From assembly GCA_947846985.1 (NCBI GenBank), contig CANTUZ010000010.1, forward strand, positions 22,925,095 to 22,989,094: DNA of 64,000 nucleotides, written 5' to 3'. Of this stretch, positions 38,301 to 46,400 are shown one piece after another (the stretch's first letter is position 1; every line of letters begins with the position of its first letter). This DNA comes from Fratercula arctica (taxonomy: Eukaryota; Chordata; Aves; Charadriiformes; Alcidae). Under the pieces are notes generated by a model. The model had not been told where the DNA came from and did not search any database. It saw only the letters and a list, made by a program, of their open reading frames with translations. Made by a program: the position numbers and the translations under genes.

Positions 38301-41300
38301 TCACAGGCCTGTTGAAGACCTGATGCCAGTCCTGGCGATGGCAGGGGTGCTGCTTGGCACCAGGTTCCTGCAGACAATCTGCCTTCCCAATGCCTTTTAA
38401 GCAAAACTAGTCTGTGAGCATGCTGCTGTACCGTGGGCTGCCCAATCCGAGCAAGGGCTTCTCCTAAACAACTGGGACAATCATGAGCCTAGGAATTTCT
38501 AAGGGGAACTAATGGAAAGGTCTTGTGTCTTCAGTGCATCAGTTACAACCTCTATCTACAACAGCAGAAACTTGTGAAGGCTTGAAAATCACTGTCACAG
38601 AGATGTTGGTTTGGTGCTTTGGTTTTTTTGGGTTTTTTTGGTTTTTCTTTTTTTTAACTGGAATTGTGTCATAGTTTAACCCCAGGCAGCAATTGGGACC
38701 ATGCAGCCACTCACTCATTCCCTGCTGCCCACCCCCCCCAACCCCCCCCAGTAGGGTAGGGAGAAAAAGGAGGGGAAAAAAACCTCTGAGATAAAGACAG
38801 TTTAATAGCACAGTAATGGAAGAGAAAATAATAATACTGGTAAAAGAATATACAAAATAAAGATAAGCAATGCAATTGCTCTCACCACCCAGTGATTGAT
38901 TGCCCAGCCTGTCCCGAGCAGTGATCGCGGATCCCTGCCCCCTGGCTAACCCCCATGTATATACCGAGCATGATATCTGTGGTATGGAATATTCTTTTAG
39001 TCAGCTTGTCCTGTTTATGTTCTCTCTCAACTTCTATGGGAAGCTGGAAAAAGTCCTTGGCTTAATTCAAACGTTGCTCAGTGACAACTAATACAGTATG
39101 TGTTATCAACATTATTCTCATACTAAATCCAAAACACAGCAGCTACTAGGAAGAAAATTAACTCTATCCCAGCTGAAACCAGGACAAATTGTGACTGAAA
39201 AATTCATGTTTGCAGAGGAACACACTCGCCTGTGGTAACTGAGTATTTGCATGATAGGCCCAATCCTCAAAATTTCAATTTATCCAACTGGGGAACTGAA
39301 ATGCATGTGGATTTCATGGGAGTATAGATACAATTTGATTTGCTTGAAACTTTGAATGCAAAGGAATAACTACCACAAAGCTGAGATCTCGGACAGTCCT
39401 TGATCAAAAAGCACAAAGTTCTTGGATCGTTTGGCTCCAAGGTGCCCTCCAGTCTCACTGATAGTTGTGTGAAGTTCCTCCAGATGATAGTTTGGTAATA
39501 TAATGTGACCAGAAATGTTATGGGTCATCCATAGTTGCAGCTAGTAATGATAAATCCATATAAAATAGATGCTGAGAGAAAGATAACAGGGTTCAAAGAC
39601 TCTGACTGAAGAGGCATTCATTGCTTTAATATGTATGTTTTAGAAGAGGAGATAATTATAGCTCTTTTCAGGCATTTGAGGAGGAATGAGAGGGAGATTG
39701 ATTGTTTACTGATGGATATAGTTGGGTGAACTGAAGAGGAAATGGATTTCCAAGTAGAGAGGCCACTTGACATTTTTACAGCTTGCTTCTATTCATTCCA
39801 AGTGACCTGTGAAGTTTTTGAAAGGGCGGGACAGGTCTGATTGATGAGTGACCTCTGGCAGAAGGTCCCCGGGCACAGCAGGTCCCTCACAGGCCACCTG
39901 GTTCATCGGAGTTACTTGTGTAGGCTGGCCATCACCAGTTTTTAGACCAACACCTGACCTTGCACATAGCACCAGCTAAAGAGCCTCTCCCACTCATTAC
40001 TGCATTTACCCTGCAACTTATTTCTTTGGAGATATAGCCCAGTGTGAAAACCAGGACAAGGATAATTTTGGTGCAAAAGGATCTATGCCCAAGTGCTCCC
40101 TACTCTGAAAAGTAACCACCCCTGGGATGGGGGGGAGGCTCAAGGCCCCATCGTCACCTATGGTGCTTGTTTGTGAGACTTTGTCAGGGAGATGACAACT
40201 CTCACTAAAGACCTGCAAATCCTTCTCCTTGGAAATTCACGTGTTCTCCTTCAGGAGAAAGCTTCAAAACATTCAATAAAGGAAATGGTATTTTCATAAG
40301 CAGCCCTGTATAATAGCAAAAGATTATTTGGCACACAGCTCGCTAATGTGTCTGAGCAGAAAATGAGAACAATGGAAACAAATGTACCACACCTTGGCAA
40401 AAACTGTCTAATTTGGGAGATCTTTCCTTGCCCATCTGATTTGCAGGCTACCTCATATCGCAAAGGAGTATTCTGCCAGAAAGGAACTAGGAGACAGGAG
40501 GCCCTCTGCAAGGATGGAACTTGCCCCCCAGGGATGACAAGTATGTAGTAATTCAGGTTTTATTGCCTATAACAAGCTTGGATAAACAACTGTTCAATTG
40601 CCCCACAGACTAAAGCCATTAAGACCCCAGTGCTTCAACTGAAGCCAAAGGAGCTCATGAGCTGTATAAGGAAGGTCACTGTTAACCCATTCTTCATGTG
40701 CAGTCATTGCTGTCCCTAGGCGAGACCCCAGAGAGCTACTTCTGCTCAAATGAGGTAGTGGTGGGCAGGTGGAACCATACTTTTTGATATGTCTGAAATA
40801 TTTTATGGTCGCAGTATAAGCAGTGACAATTTTTGGTTTGTTACTCTTGCTGGGGCCACACAAGGACCTTGGTGAGATAAAGAGGAGGAGGAGGTGATGA
40901 TGCAGGGCTCTGTAGCTGCAGTAAACTGAACTTGCTGATACAAGAGGTCCTGCCCCTCAAGGACAGGGGGAAGATCCAGCCTATACTCTTATTATTGTGC
41001 TGCCACTCTTAAAAAAAAAAAAAAAAAAAGTTTTGTTCAGTTTATATTCTCTATCTTAAGCTGCATTTGGAGTAACTTTAAAGTCCCTGCCACAAAGCTT
41101 GTAAGAAACAGCATAATCTTGGCTCTTTCTGAGTAGAGGTGGGGTCCACACCAGGACACAAATAATATTTGGTGCCTCTTTTCCAGCCAGGGTGACTAAG
41201 GAGTGCTGTCCCTGTTTCTTATTTGGAGATATCCTAGCTGAATCTCTTCTTGATTCCTCAGTCCTCTGTGTGATAAGTCTGTTCCCCCATCAAAGCTTCT

Positions 41301-42965
41301 GCCTGCCCCTATTCAATACTGCTGTGTCTGGGTGATGAGGGACACTTCCATGTGGAAGAGCAAGCTTCCTTTCCCCTCCTAACCCCGCTGTCGGGCTTGC
41401 ACTATATAGCTTGGGGGAAACGAGTTCATGGTCAAATTACCTCCAGGGAAAAAACAGAGCAGTTTCCACCATACAGTAAAATGGCATCTCTTCAAACGCT
41501 CTCCACATCTTGTGATGCTGGAGCGCTCCCGCAGCGGCACTGCTCTAGAGCCCTTTGTGTCACTGGGTAAAAATGCAGTCTCCAGACCAAACCCAGGCAG
41601 AGTGATGTGCTTCAGCAGCCCTTGCTAGCGCAGTGCCCAGCAGTGACCTGCTCTGGCACCTTAGAGAGGCTCCAGCTCACGCTGAGCTCTGAGGCACTCA
41701 CTGCTGGAAAGCACAATCCCAGCAGTGAATGCCTGGGCAGATGCCCATGAACATGGCACCTTTGGTGACTCCGCAGGAGCTGCTGGCACTGCAGCAGTCC
41801 AAGGAGGTAGGAGTTCAGCATACAGATGGGAAGTTAGGACCCCAGGAGGCATAACCACTCCAGCCCAGTGTTTTGCAATATCTTTACCATTCTACTGTTG
41901 CACAGCACCCTGTGCTTAAGACTCTGGCAAACCCTGTCTGTAGCCACCTCCATGCCAAGCAAACCAACCCAGTGCAGTGATGTTAATGGGACAGAAACTG
42001 CAGATCTCATTTACAGCTGGCAGGAGCCAAGCTGAAGGGTAAACAGGGATGCTGAGGGGATTCTGCTACCTGGGGTTTGTGATCTCACAGCCTGCAGCGC
42101 TGGCTAAGGACTAAAGCATACCAGACCCATTGTGCCCGAAAAAGGCAGTTTGAGACCACATCATTTGTTTTGACAACAGACCTACAAAGTTACAAGTGAT
42201 CTGCTGCAGGACCACAGCTGCCTTCCCTGCCCGGGTCACCTCATCTGCGCAGAGCAGGAGGGAGCAAATACAACCGCTCAAACTCGGGATAATGACTCCC
42301 CGTTGGATGGGGATGTGCCAGCCTAGAAAGCGATCCAATATCCATCGCCAGCGCAGTGACAGGCTGAGTGAGGGCAGACCCCATCCGCCCCACCTTAGCG
42401 CAAAACCCCAGCGACACCGGCGGGACCTGCGGGCGCAGCCGCTCAGCTCCTAATTCCTCCCTTTCCCCCCTTCTGCTCCATCCCGGGCAGCTCGCCCTCT
42501 TTCAGGCACAGCCCGCTCGGAGTCGCCGCGCTCCCTCCTCTCCGGCTGCTCTCTCCCCAGCTCACAAACACAAAATAAACCCGTTGTAAGAGGAAAACAA
42601 ATCGGTTCCTAAAGCGCCATCCTTCCCCGCGTCAGGAGCTGAAGCGAGGAGGGGGCTTATTGCAGCCTTACCTGCCGGGGGGCAGAGGCAGCCAGCGAGC
42701 AGGGAGCGCAGCATGGGGCCGGCGCGGCGCGGCGCGGTGCGGGCAGCCCGTCCGGCGGGGCCCGGGAGCGGGGCGGGCCGGGCTGGGCTCGCCCTAAGTA
42801 CCGTCTGCGCGGCCGCCGAGGGGAAGGAAGGGGGTGGCGGAGGAGCGGGCTCGGGGAGGTGTGCCGGCAGCCCTCGGCTGGCGCCCGGGCAGCCCCGGGG
42901 GGGGCGGCGGACTCACCTCTCCTCCAGGGCGCTGCCAGGGTGAAGCTCCGGTGCCAGCTGAACAT
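14323..42965 (-). CDS. C8orf58/DUF4657-family protein, 405-residue model (coding span)
   Basis: The model uses exons 42917-42965, 31481-32331, 24099-24260, 16978-17096 and 14323-14359 (49, 851, 162, 119 and 37 nt; 405 codons plus stop), all GT-AG with matching phases. The function of the family is unknown. The first 300 residues look disordered: acidic, Ser/Pro-rich, with two DSG motifs and TPPPIEEP. Next comes a leucine-rich helix (312-350) and then a basic C-terminus. By recall, human C8orf58 shows the same order: a start like MLGRRRVFAV, a DSGVE motif, GLRYLEHLCLVLEQMARLQQ, HWDKVKVLL and RKTFMPSLVV. Here these read MFSWHRSFTL, DSGVE, GLGYLEHICQLIEKIGQLQE, HAWGRMRDLM and RKSRFPPQII. Because it lies beside CYP2C, I infer an ohnologue of C8orf58 rather than C8orf58 itself. 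Exon joining is strong for the first three exons and moderate for the last two. An extra exon may exist between 17.1 and 24.1 kb. Confidence 0.75.
14360..16977 (-). other. Intron between C8orf58-like exon 4 and terminal exon
   Basis: 2.6 kb with no further exon recognised. It includes an A-rich tract (14644-14662), an interrupted T-run near 15999-16013 and a TATA-repeat patch around 16410-16445. The open frame at 14801-15085 (minus) has hydrophobic stretches but no supporting splice structure. Confidence 0.45.
16978..17096 (-). CDS. C8orf58-like exon 4 (residues 355-394)
   Basis: A strong pyrimidine tract and acceptor (TTTCTTTTTGCTCCCTAG) and a donor ACAG|GTAAGG bound 119 nt, starting in phase 0 and ending in phase 2. 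It encodes GEGHAWGRMRDLMRKTRLRN and then QNKLGLSSAALKRS, ending PQLY. The HxW..+(V/M)+.L motif parallels HWDKVKVLLNRICRR recalled from human C8orf58. That match fixes the frame. It joins exon 3 directly without a shift. Confidence 0.7.
19894..20048 (-). CDS. Possible additional or alternative exon, 155 nt, frame-breaking
   Basis: This segment is bounded by TTTCATTGCAG and AAAG|GTGAGT and is open in two frames. Its length is not a multiple of three. Spliced directly after exon 3 (phase 0) it reads EVRDTWNQETASRWWG, and the following exon then stops after about 9 codons. In the frame that fits the following exon it reads GERYLESGNSQQMVGL to DSAARK, but this needs another upstream exon of length 1 mod 3. 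It may be an alternative exon, part of an exon pair, or a cryptic site pair. Confidence 0.35.
20463..20645 (-). CDS. Possible alternative terminal exon, 60 codons plus stop
   Basis: An excellent acceptor (CTCCTTCCCTCTCAAGCAG) is followed by a frame in phase with exon 3: AQNTFLEDDLFYRLSGNKPQ to NVRCEPAH, then a stop. The only possible internal donor (AAT|GTTAGA) is weak, so it reads more naturally as an alternative last exon. No clear AATAAA follows closely. The support is a good splice site and an open frame only. Confidence 0.25.
   Translation of the reverse strand, partial: AQNTFLEDDLFYRLSGNKPQLQSLDPETNFSRRLRKTGLSLLMIKPAEKSGSNVRCEPAH
24099..24260 (-). CDS. C8orf58-like exon 3, leucine-rich helix (residues 301-354)
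   Basis: The acceptor is TGTCATTGCAG and the donor GAG|GTAAGC; the exon is 162 nt, phase 0 at both ends, directly joinable to exon 2. It encodes VNQGNSKVLGSG and then GLGYLEHICQLIEKIGQLQE, followed by HNLRLQKQVCNLQKEQKMRQ. The Leu/Ile spacing is that of a coiled coil. This is the most conserved part of the family as I recall it: human C8orf58 has GLRYLEHLCLVLEQMARLQQ. Confidence 0.9.
24261..31480 (-). other. Intron between C8orf58-like exons 2 and 3
   Basis: 7.2 kb. No exon fits between these phase-0 boundaries. There is an A-rich tract near 26428-26443 and a 182-codon minus-strand open frame (28094-28642) without recognisable domain. The AT-rich segment 28690-29010 is free of repeats and could be conserved non-coding DNA. 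Confidence 0.45.
31481..32331 (-). CDS. C8orf58-like large exon 2 (residues 17-300)
   Basis: The acceptor is CTCTTTTAAGCAG, with an in-frame stop just inside the intron confirming the boundary, and the donor is AAG|GTAAGA in phase 0. It is a single 851-nt exon, open throughout, starting KKSPPAEDKVVLTHMK. The composition is that of a disordered signalling or scaffold protein: acidic Pro/Ala repeats (APAD, APAS), EDSGVELPS (119-127), CDSGVLSTSSSP (from 151), TPPPIEEP (248-255) and SDSLDEYMDECCRLSK at the end. No transmembrane segment or enzyme motif is seen. This is the longest biased, clearly protein-like ORF in the window. Confidence 0.9.
35338..35362. repeat. Poly(A) tract, 25 nt
   Basis: Pure A run in the first intron of the C8orf58-like gene, preceded by AT-rich DNA. 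No mobile element was recognised upstream of it. Confidence 0.9.
38667..39186. mobile_element. Solo LTR of an endogenous retrovirus, avian ERVL type
   Basis: A 520-bp element starts TGTCATAGTTTAACCCCAG and ends GCTGAAACCAGGACA (TG...CA termini), flanked on both sides by the 5-bp duplication AATTG (38662-38666 and 39187-39191). Five-base duplications are usual for ERVL. I recognise the sequence from memory as the abundant avian ERVL LTR of Neoaves, including the TTTAATAG..AC region and the TATCAACATT and AACTCTATCCCAGCTG blocks near the end. No internal gag or pol sequence remains, so it is a recombined solo LTR. It sits in the first intron of the C8orf58-like gene. Confidence 0.85.
42672..42714 (-). 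CDS. C8orf58-like alternative first coding exon 1b
   Basis: ATG is at 42712-42714, followed by MLRSLLAGCLCPPA and a strong donor CAG|GTAAGG, also in phase 1, so it too fits exon 2 exactly and gives a 403-residue protein. The leader is hydrophobic and cysteine-containing, unlike 1a. The start context is poor (C at -3). This looks like an alternative promoter or leader within the same CpG island. Which one is used cannot be decided from sequence. Confidence 0.5.
42917..42965 (-). CDS. C8orf58-like first coding exon 1a (residues 1-17)
   Basis: ATG is at 42963-42965 in a good context (G at -3), followed by MFSWHRSFTLAAPWRR and a consensus donor GAG|GTGAGT in phase 1. The next exon supplies the other two bases of the Gly17 codon. 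The sequence resembles the recalled N-terminus of human C8orf58 (MLGRRRVFAVEPLGG), so this is the preferred start. It sits inside the CpG island about 200 nt below a TATA-like element. Confidence 0.65.
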
Positions 42966-43160
42966 CCCGGCAGCAGCCGCCCTCAGGGGCGGGCGGGGGA
43001 CGGGGGTGCCATCGCTGCCAGCCCTCCCCGGGCTGCTGCGTGTCCCCCGGCGGGCGAGCGGGTCCCGGGCTAGGGCATGGCGGGCAGCAGGCAGGCAGTG
43101 CGGGCAGCGCTGCCGGCGCGGAGGCTGCGGAGCGGCGAGTGGGCGCCCGGCCAGCAGTGA

Positions 43161-43170
43161 CTTATAAAGG
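43161..43170 (-). promoter_or_regulatory. TATA-like element upstream of first exon 1a
   Basis: The minus strand reads CCTTTATAAG (plus strand CTTATAAAGG, near-palindromic), at the upstream edge of the CpG island. It would place a start near 43135 and a 5' UTR of about 170 nt before the exon 1a ATG. Since the motif reads well on both strands, its direction is uncertain. Confidence 0.35.
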
Positions 43171-43254
43171 GAGCAGCCCAGAGGAATGCATCTCCTTTGG
43201 CTGATAAGCCGAGATGACTGGAGGGGTTTGAACTACCTTTGCAACCCCCGGAGG

Positions 43255-43288
43255 AGGGGGCGGGGGGGGGGAAAGGGACGGGGGAGAA
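43255..43288 (+). other. G-rich tract with G-quadruplex potential
   Basis: Repeated runs of three or more G, including a ten-G run and then GGG and GGGGG runs, lie just upstream of the CpG-island promoter. The pattern fits a potential G-quadruplex on the plus strand. Formation is inference. Confidence 0.4.
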
Positions 43289-43412
43289 GAAAAAGAAAAA
43301 TGTTTCAGCACTTGCATAATGTCAATAAACAACCCCCCTCTCAAGTGGCAGGAAAGGAAAGGCTGGAATGTTTTGGGTGGGGAGGAGAGAGAGTAGAGTG
43401 GGTTTAGGTGGG

Positions 43413-43413
43413 T

Positions 43414-43444
<31 letters not shown>

Positions 43445-43445
43445 T
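43413..43445. repeat. Poly(T)-rich tract beside the CpG island
   Basis: About 33 nt of T interrupted twice by C, about 120 bp beyond the G-rich tract. It may act as a nucleosome-excluding sequence near the promoter, which is inference. Confidence 0.85.
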
Positions 43446-46400
43446 CCCTTTCTTTTTGTGTTTAAAATGTATGTTATGTGTTCGTAATACAAAACTCTGC
43501 CTTGATTGTAGCTGGGGCTGCAGGCTATGGGTAAGAGGGGTGAGGGGGAAGTGTCAGGACTGTCCCAAATGCCAGCTCCCGTGGGCAGGTTTGTGGTGCC
43601 ACCCCACGGGAGTGAACTCCAAACATGCAGGCCGGCATGAAGAGCTCTGGCATGCCCTGGGCAAGGCTGCGCTCACCAGAGTGCTGCCTTGGGAAACGGG
43701 TGGGAAATTACTCCTAGGCTAGGTTTAAGGAATACAAGCTCCCTACAACCAACAGCCCCATAACCTATACGGGGTCTCTGCTTGCTATGAGAGCACCAGT
43801 CCCTGCATTACTCTCCCGCCCAGGCTTCTGCTGTCTTGAGCACTGTCAGGAGAAAATGTGCTGCTCCACCGGTTAAACCGGCCTAATTCTGTGGACTTCA
43901 GCTGTCCGCAGAAACAGCGGCCCTGAGGAGACTACAGAGAGCCAGTGGGTGCTGCAGCCCTGCTACAAGTGCCATGAGAAAGCCAGGCGGGAGGGGAGCT
44001 GTCAGGGGAGATCCAGTCCAGCTGCCCCCTTGCTCTGCTCCCCTAGGTGCCGCTTCTCCGGTGTCTCTGCAACAAACACCACGGGCCAGATATCAACTGA
44101 AGTGAATTGACTTTTTGCTGTAGCAGTCACTGGAGTTTGCTGATGGCACTGGCCACAGTTTAAAGACAGGGTATTTAATTGGCCCCTTTTCCCCACCACA
44201 TTGGTCTTGTATTTAGTTATTATTTTATTGCTCCTAAACTCATGTCATCCAACAGAAGGCATCCTTCCTCTCCAGGCTGGGAGATTCATTATACTGCTCC
44301 CCCCTTGCCTCCCACTGCAGTGGGATAGTGTTTGTGGGCTGCACCCAATTTCTTGCAGCACACCAGGCACTGATCGTGCACCCAGCGCCTGCTCCTGTTT
44401 TTCTGGGAAAGCCAAAGACGGTTGTGTCCAGGGTTGGTGAGAAGGAAAGCTGTACATTCCCTCGGGGAAGGAGGTCCCTGTTTCTTGCGCTGAGGTTCCC
44501 AGGCCAGGGAGGTGTGCACCGCTGTATTTTATTGCTGTGTGCTTGGTGTGCATCGTGCTGCCAGGCTCTACTCGTGCTACCAGCCCAGGCTCACCCATTC
44601 GGCTCCCAGCTGCAGTGGGCAGACTTAAACTATTAGAGCAGCAGAAGGCTAATTTACGGGTTCCTCAGCATGAATTCAGTAGCATTGTTAGGAGCCAGAG
44701 GAATTCTGGGGACAAAGTGTTACCCTCTCACCTCCAGCTCTGCTGCCCATATACCATTGCACGCTCCTTCCTTCCTGCCATTAAGCTCCACTGTTTTGTA
44801 TACTGCTGAGCACACTCCTATGCCACCCAGAGGCTTATTTGTTTTAAGTAACTAGTTTGGAGAAGGGATAAAGGCTACTATCTGATGTCTGTATATAGCT
44901 GGAACTCAAAGTGCTCTGAAATGTATCTAATTTTCAGTGAGCAAAATGTCTGATGCTGTCAGAAAACTATGTTCCTAAGCAGAGTCCCAAGCTGGCTGTT
45001 TCTAAGCTCAGTTTACCTTCTTGTGTTCAACAAGTACTTGGGGCCAACAGAAATGACTGTGTTACCAAAATATAATAAATAAATGAATCCAGTGACAGTA
45101 AGCTTTTTGAAATAAAACATCCCCTGGAATGCACGCAAGCCAAGTGCTCCAGCCCTGGGCTAGGGGAAACATGGAATGAAAATGGCTGGCAACAAGCGCA
45201 AGATTTTAATGCTCCAGGTACTCTCACAGGAGGGTGTGTTTGTGTGTATGAAACTGATAATTAATATTGGAAGTGCCCTGTGTTGACACAATATGTGACA
45301 GTGTTTAGAGTCTAGAGGGCCCCACAAAGCTGTCATTAGGTGTTGTGTGGGGTTATTTTTATCTACACTTGAAAAGTTTTAGTAGCATAACTGTGTTTTA
45401 TGTATTTTTTCAACTCAAGCATATTGGCTATATTAGCATCAAAATGTTTTACACCTGAATAGCTTGGCACTGGAAAAGGAAAAAGCTGTAGCATGCTTAG
45501 GACTCTTATTCCTGTGTCGATACATTTGCCTGGAGGGAGATTTTACCATTTTGTGATTGTATTAACAGCAGTGAAGCTTTCCAAAGGGTGGACACCACCG
45601 ATTCCAGCCCTCATCAAAAACACCGCACAAGCAAGAAACAAAAGTGATACCTGGTTTTGGTGTCCAAACTTGAAGAAAGTGCAGAAAAAGAAAACTGATT
45701 ATTAATGTGCTTTTGTCTAAACCTTGTGAACACCTTTGACATGGAAAAGGTGATGTCCCCTCTGTACAGAAATACATTGAGCGCAGTTGCTACTGTAGTC
45801 CAGTGAGAAAGGAGGGATGCTTCTATCCTGCAGCTTCATCTCTTGCCTCACAGCAAGAGTACTGCCAGGTCTCACCATTTAATTGGGAGTTTTGAGACAG
45901 GCTGGCTCCTTTTCCTTAAAGTCCAGCCTGTCAGTGAGGGGAGTGGAGCGCCTGCGTGTTGCTGAGCTGGGGACAGAGCACAAGGACGGGGAGGAACCAG
46001 CTGGCCTGGGAAATGGACCTGGTCTGAGGACTGGGGCCACGTTTCCAGGTGCCCCATAAAGATGCTGTGGTTTTTGGCATACTCTACATCTGCCCTTTCC
46101 CCATGGCTGCCAGTCCTTGTGCCGGGGCGCCTTCCTGTTCAGCTGTGTGCTGAGAGTGTGGGATGGATTCTCCGAATTGCAACCAGTCAGGAAATTCCCT
46201 CTCAAGCTGCAGAGGATGTAACGGGAAGAGGAAAAACCTCTTAGTCAGCATCGGCTTCATTTCTGATGGATGCATCAATTTCCTCAGCCATAAGAAAACT
46301 CTCCACCCAAAGAAGTCCCCGTGTGTGGAAAGCTGTTGTGTCTTTGGATCCCCTGGGCATACAGCTGCATCCTATCTTTCTTGTCACTTTCATGACACTT

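Larger units (their letters stand above)
32332..42671 (-). other. Large first intron of the C8orf58-like gene
   Basis: 10.3 kb from exon 2 to exon 1b (10.6 kb to exon 1a). It contains a solo ERVL-type LTR (38667-39186), a 25-nt poly(A) run (35338-35362), an A-run at 41010-41029 and a C-rich tract near 38730-38750. No further exon was recognised. First introns of this size often hold regulatory elements. Confidence 0.5.
42360..43290. promoter_or_regulatory. CpG island at the C8orf58-like promoter
   Basis: About 0.9 kb of dense, undepleted CpG with long G and C runs, the only clear CpG island in the window. It contains both candidate first exons. Boundaries are by eye. Such islands usually mark broadly active promoters and may fire in both directions, but I see no plus-strand gene starting here. 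Confidence 0.85.

Noticed and set aside
43408..43722. 104-codon plus-strand ORF starting in a Phe-rich run next to the CpG island
   Set aside because: The start lies in the poly(T) tract; no domain or splice support, although divergent transcription from the island cannot be excluded.
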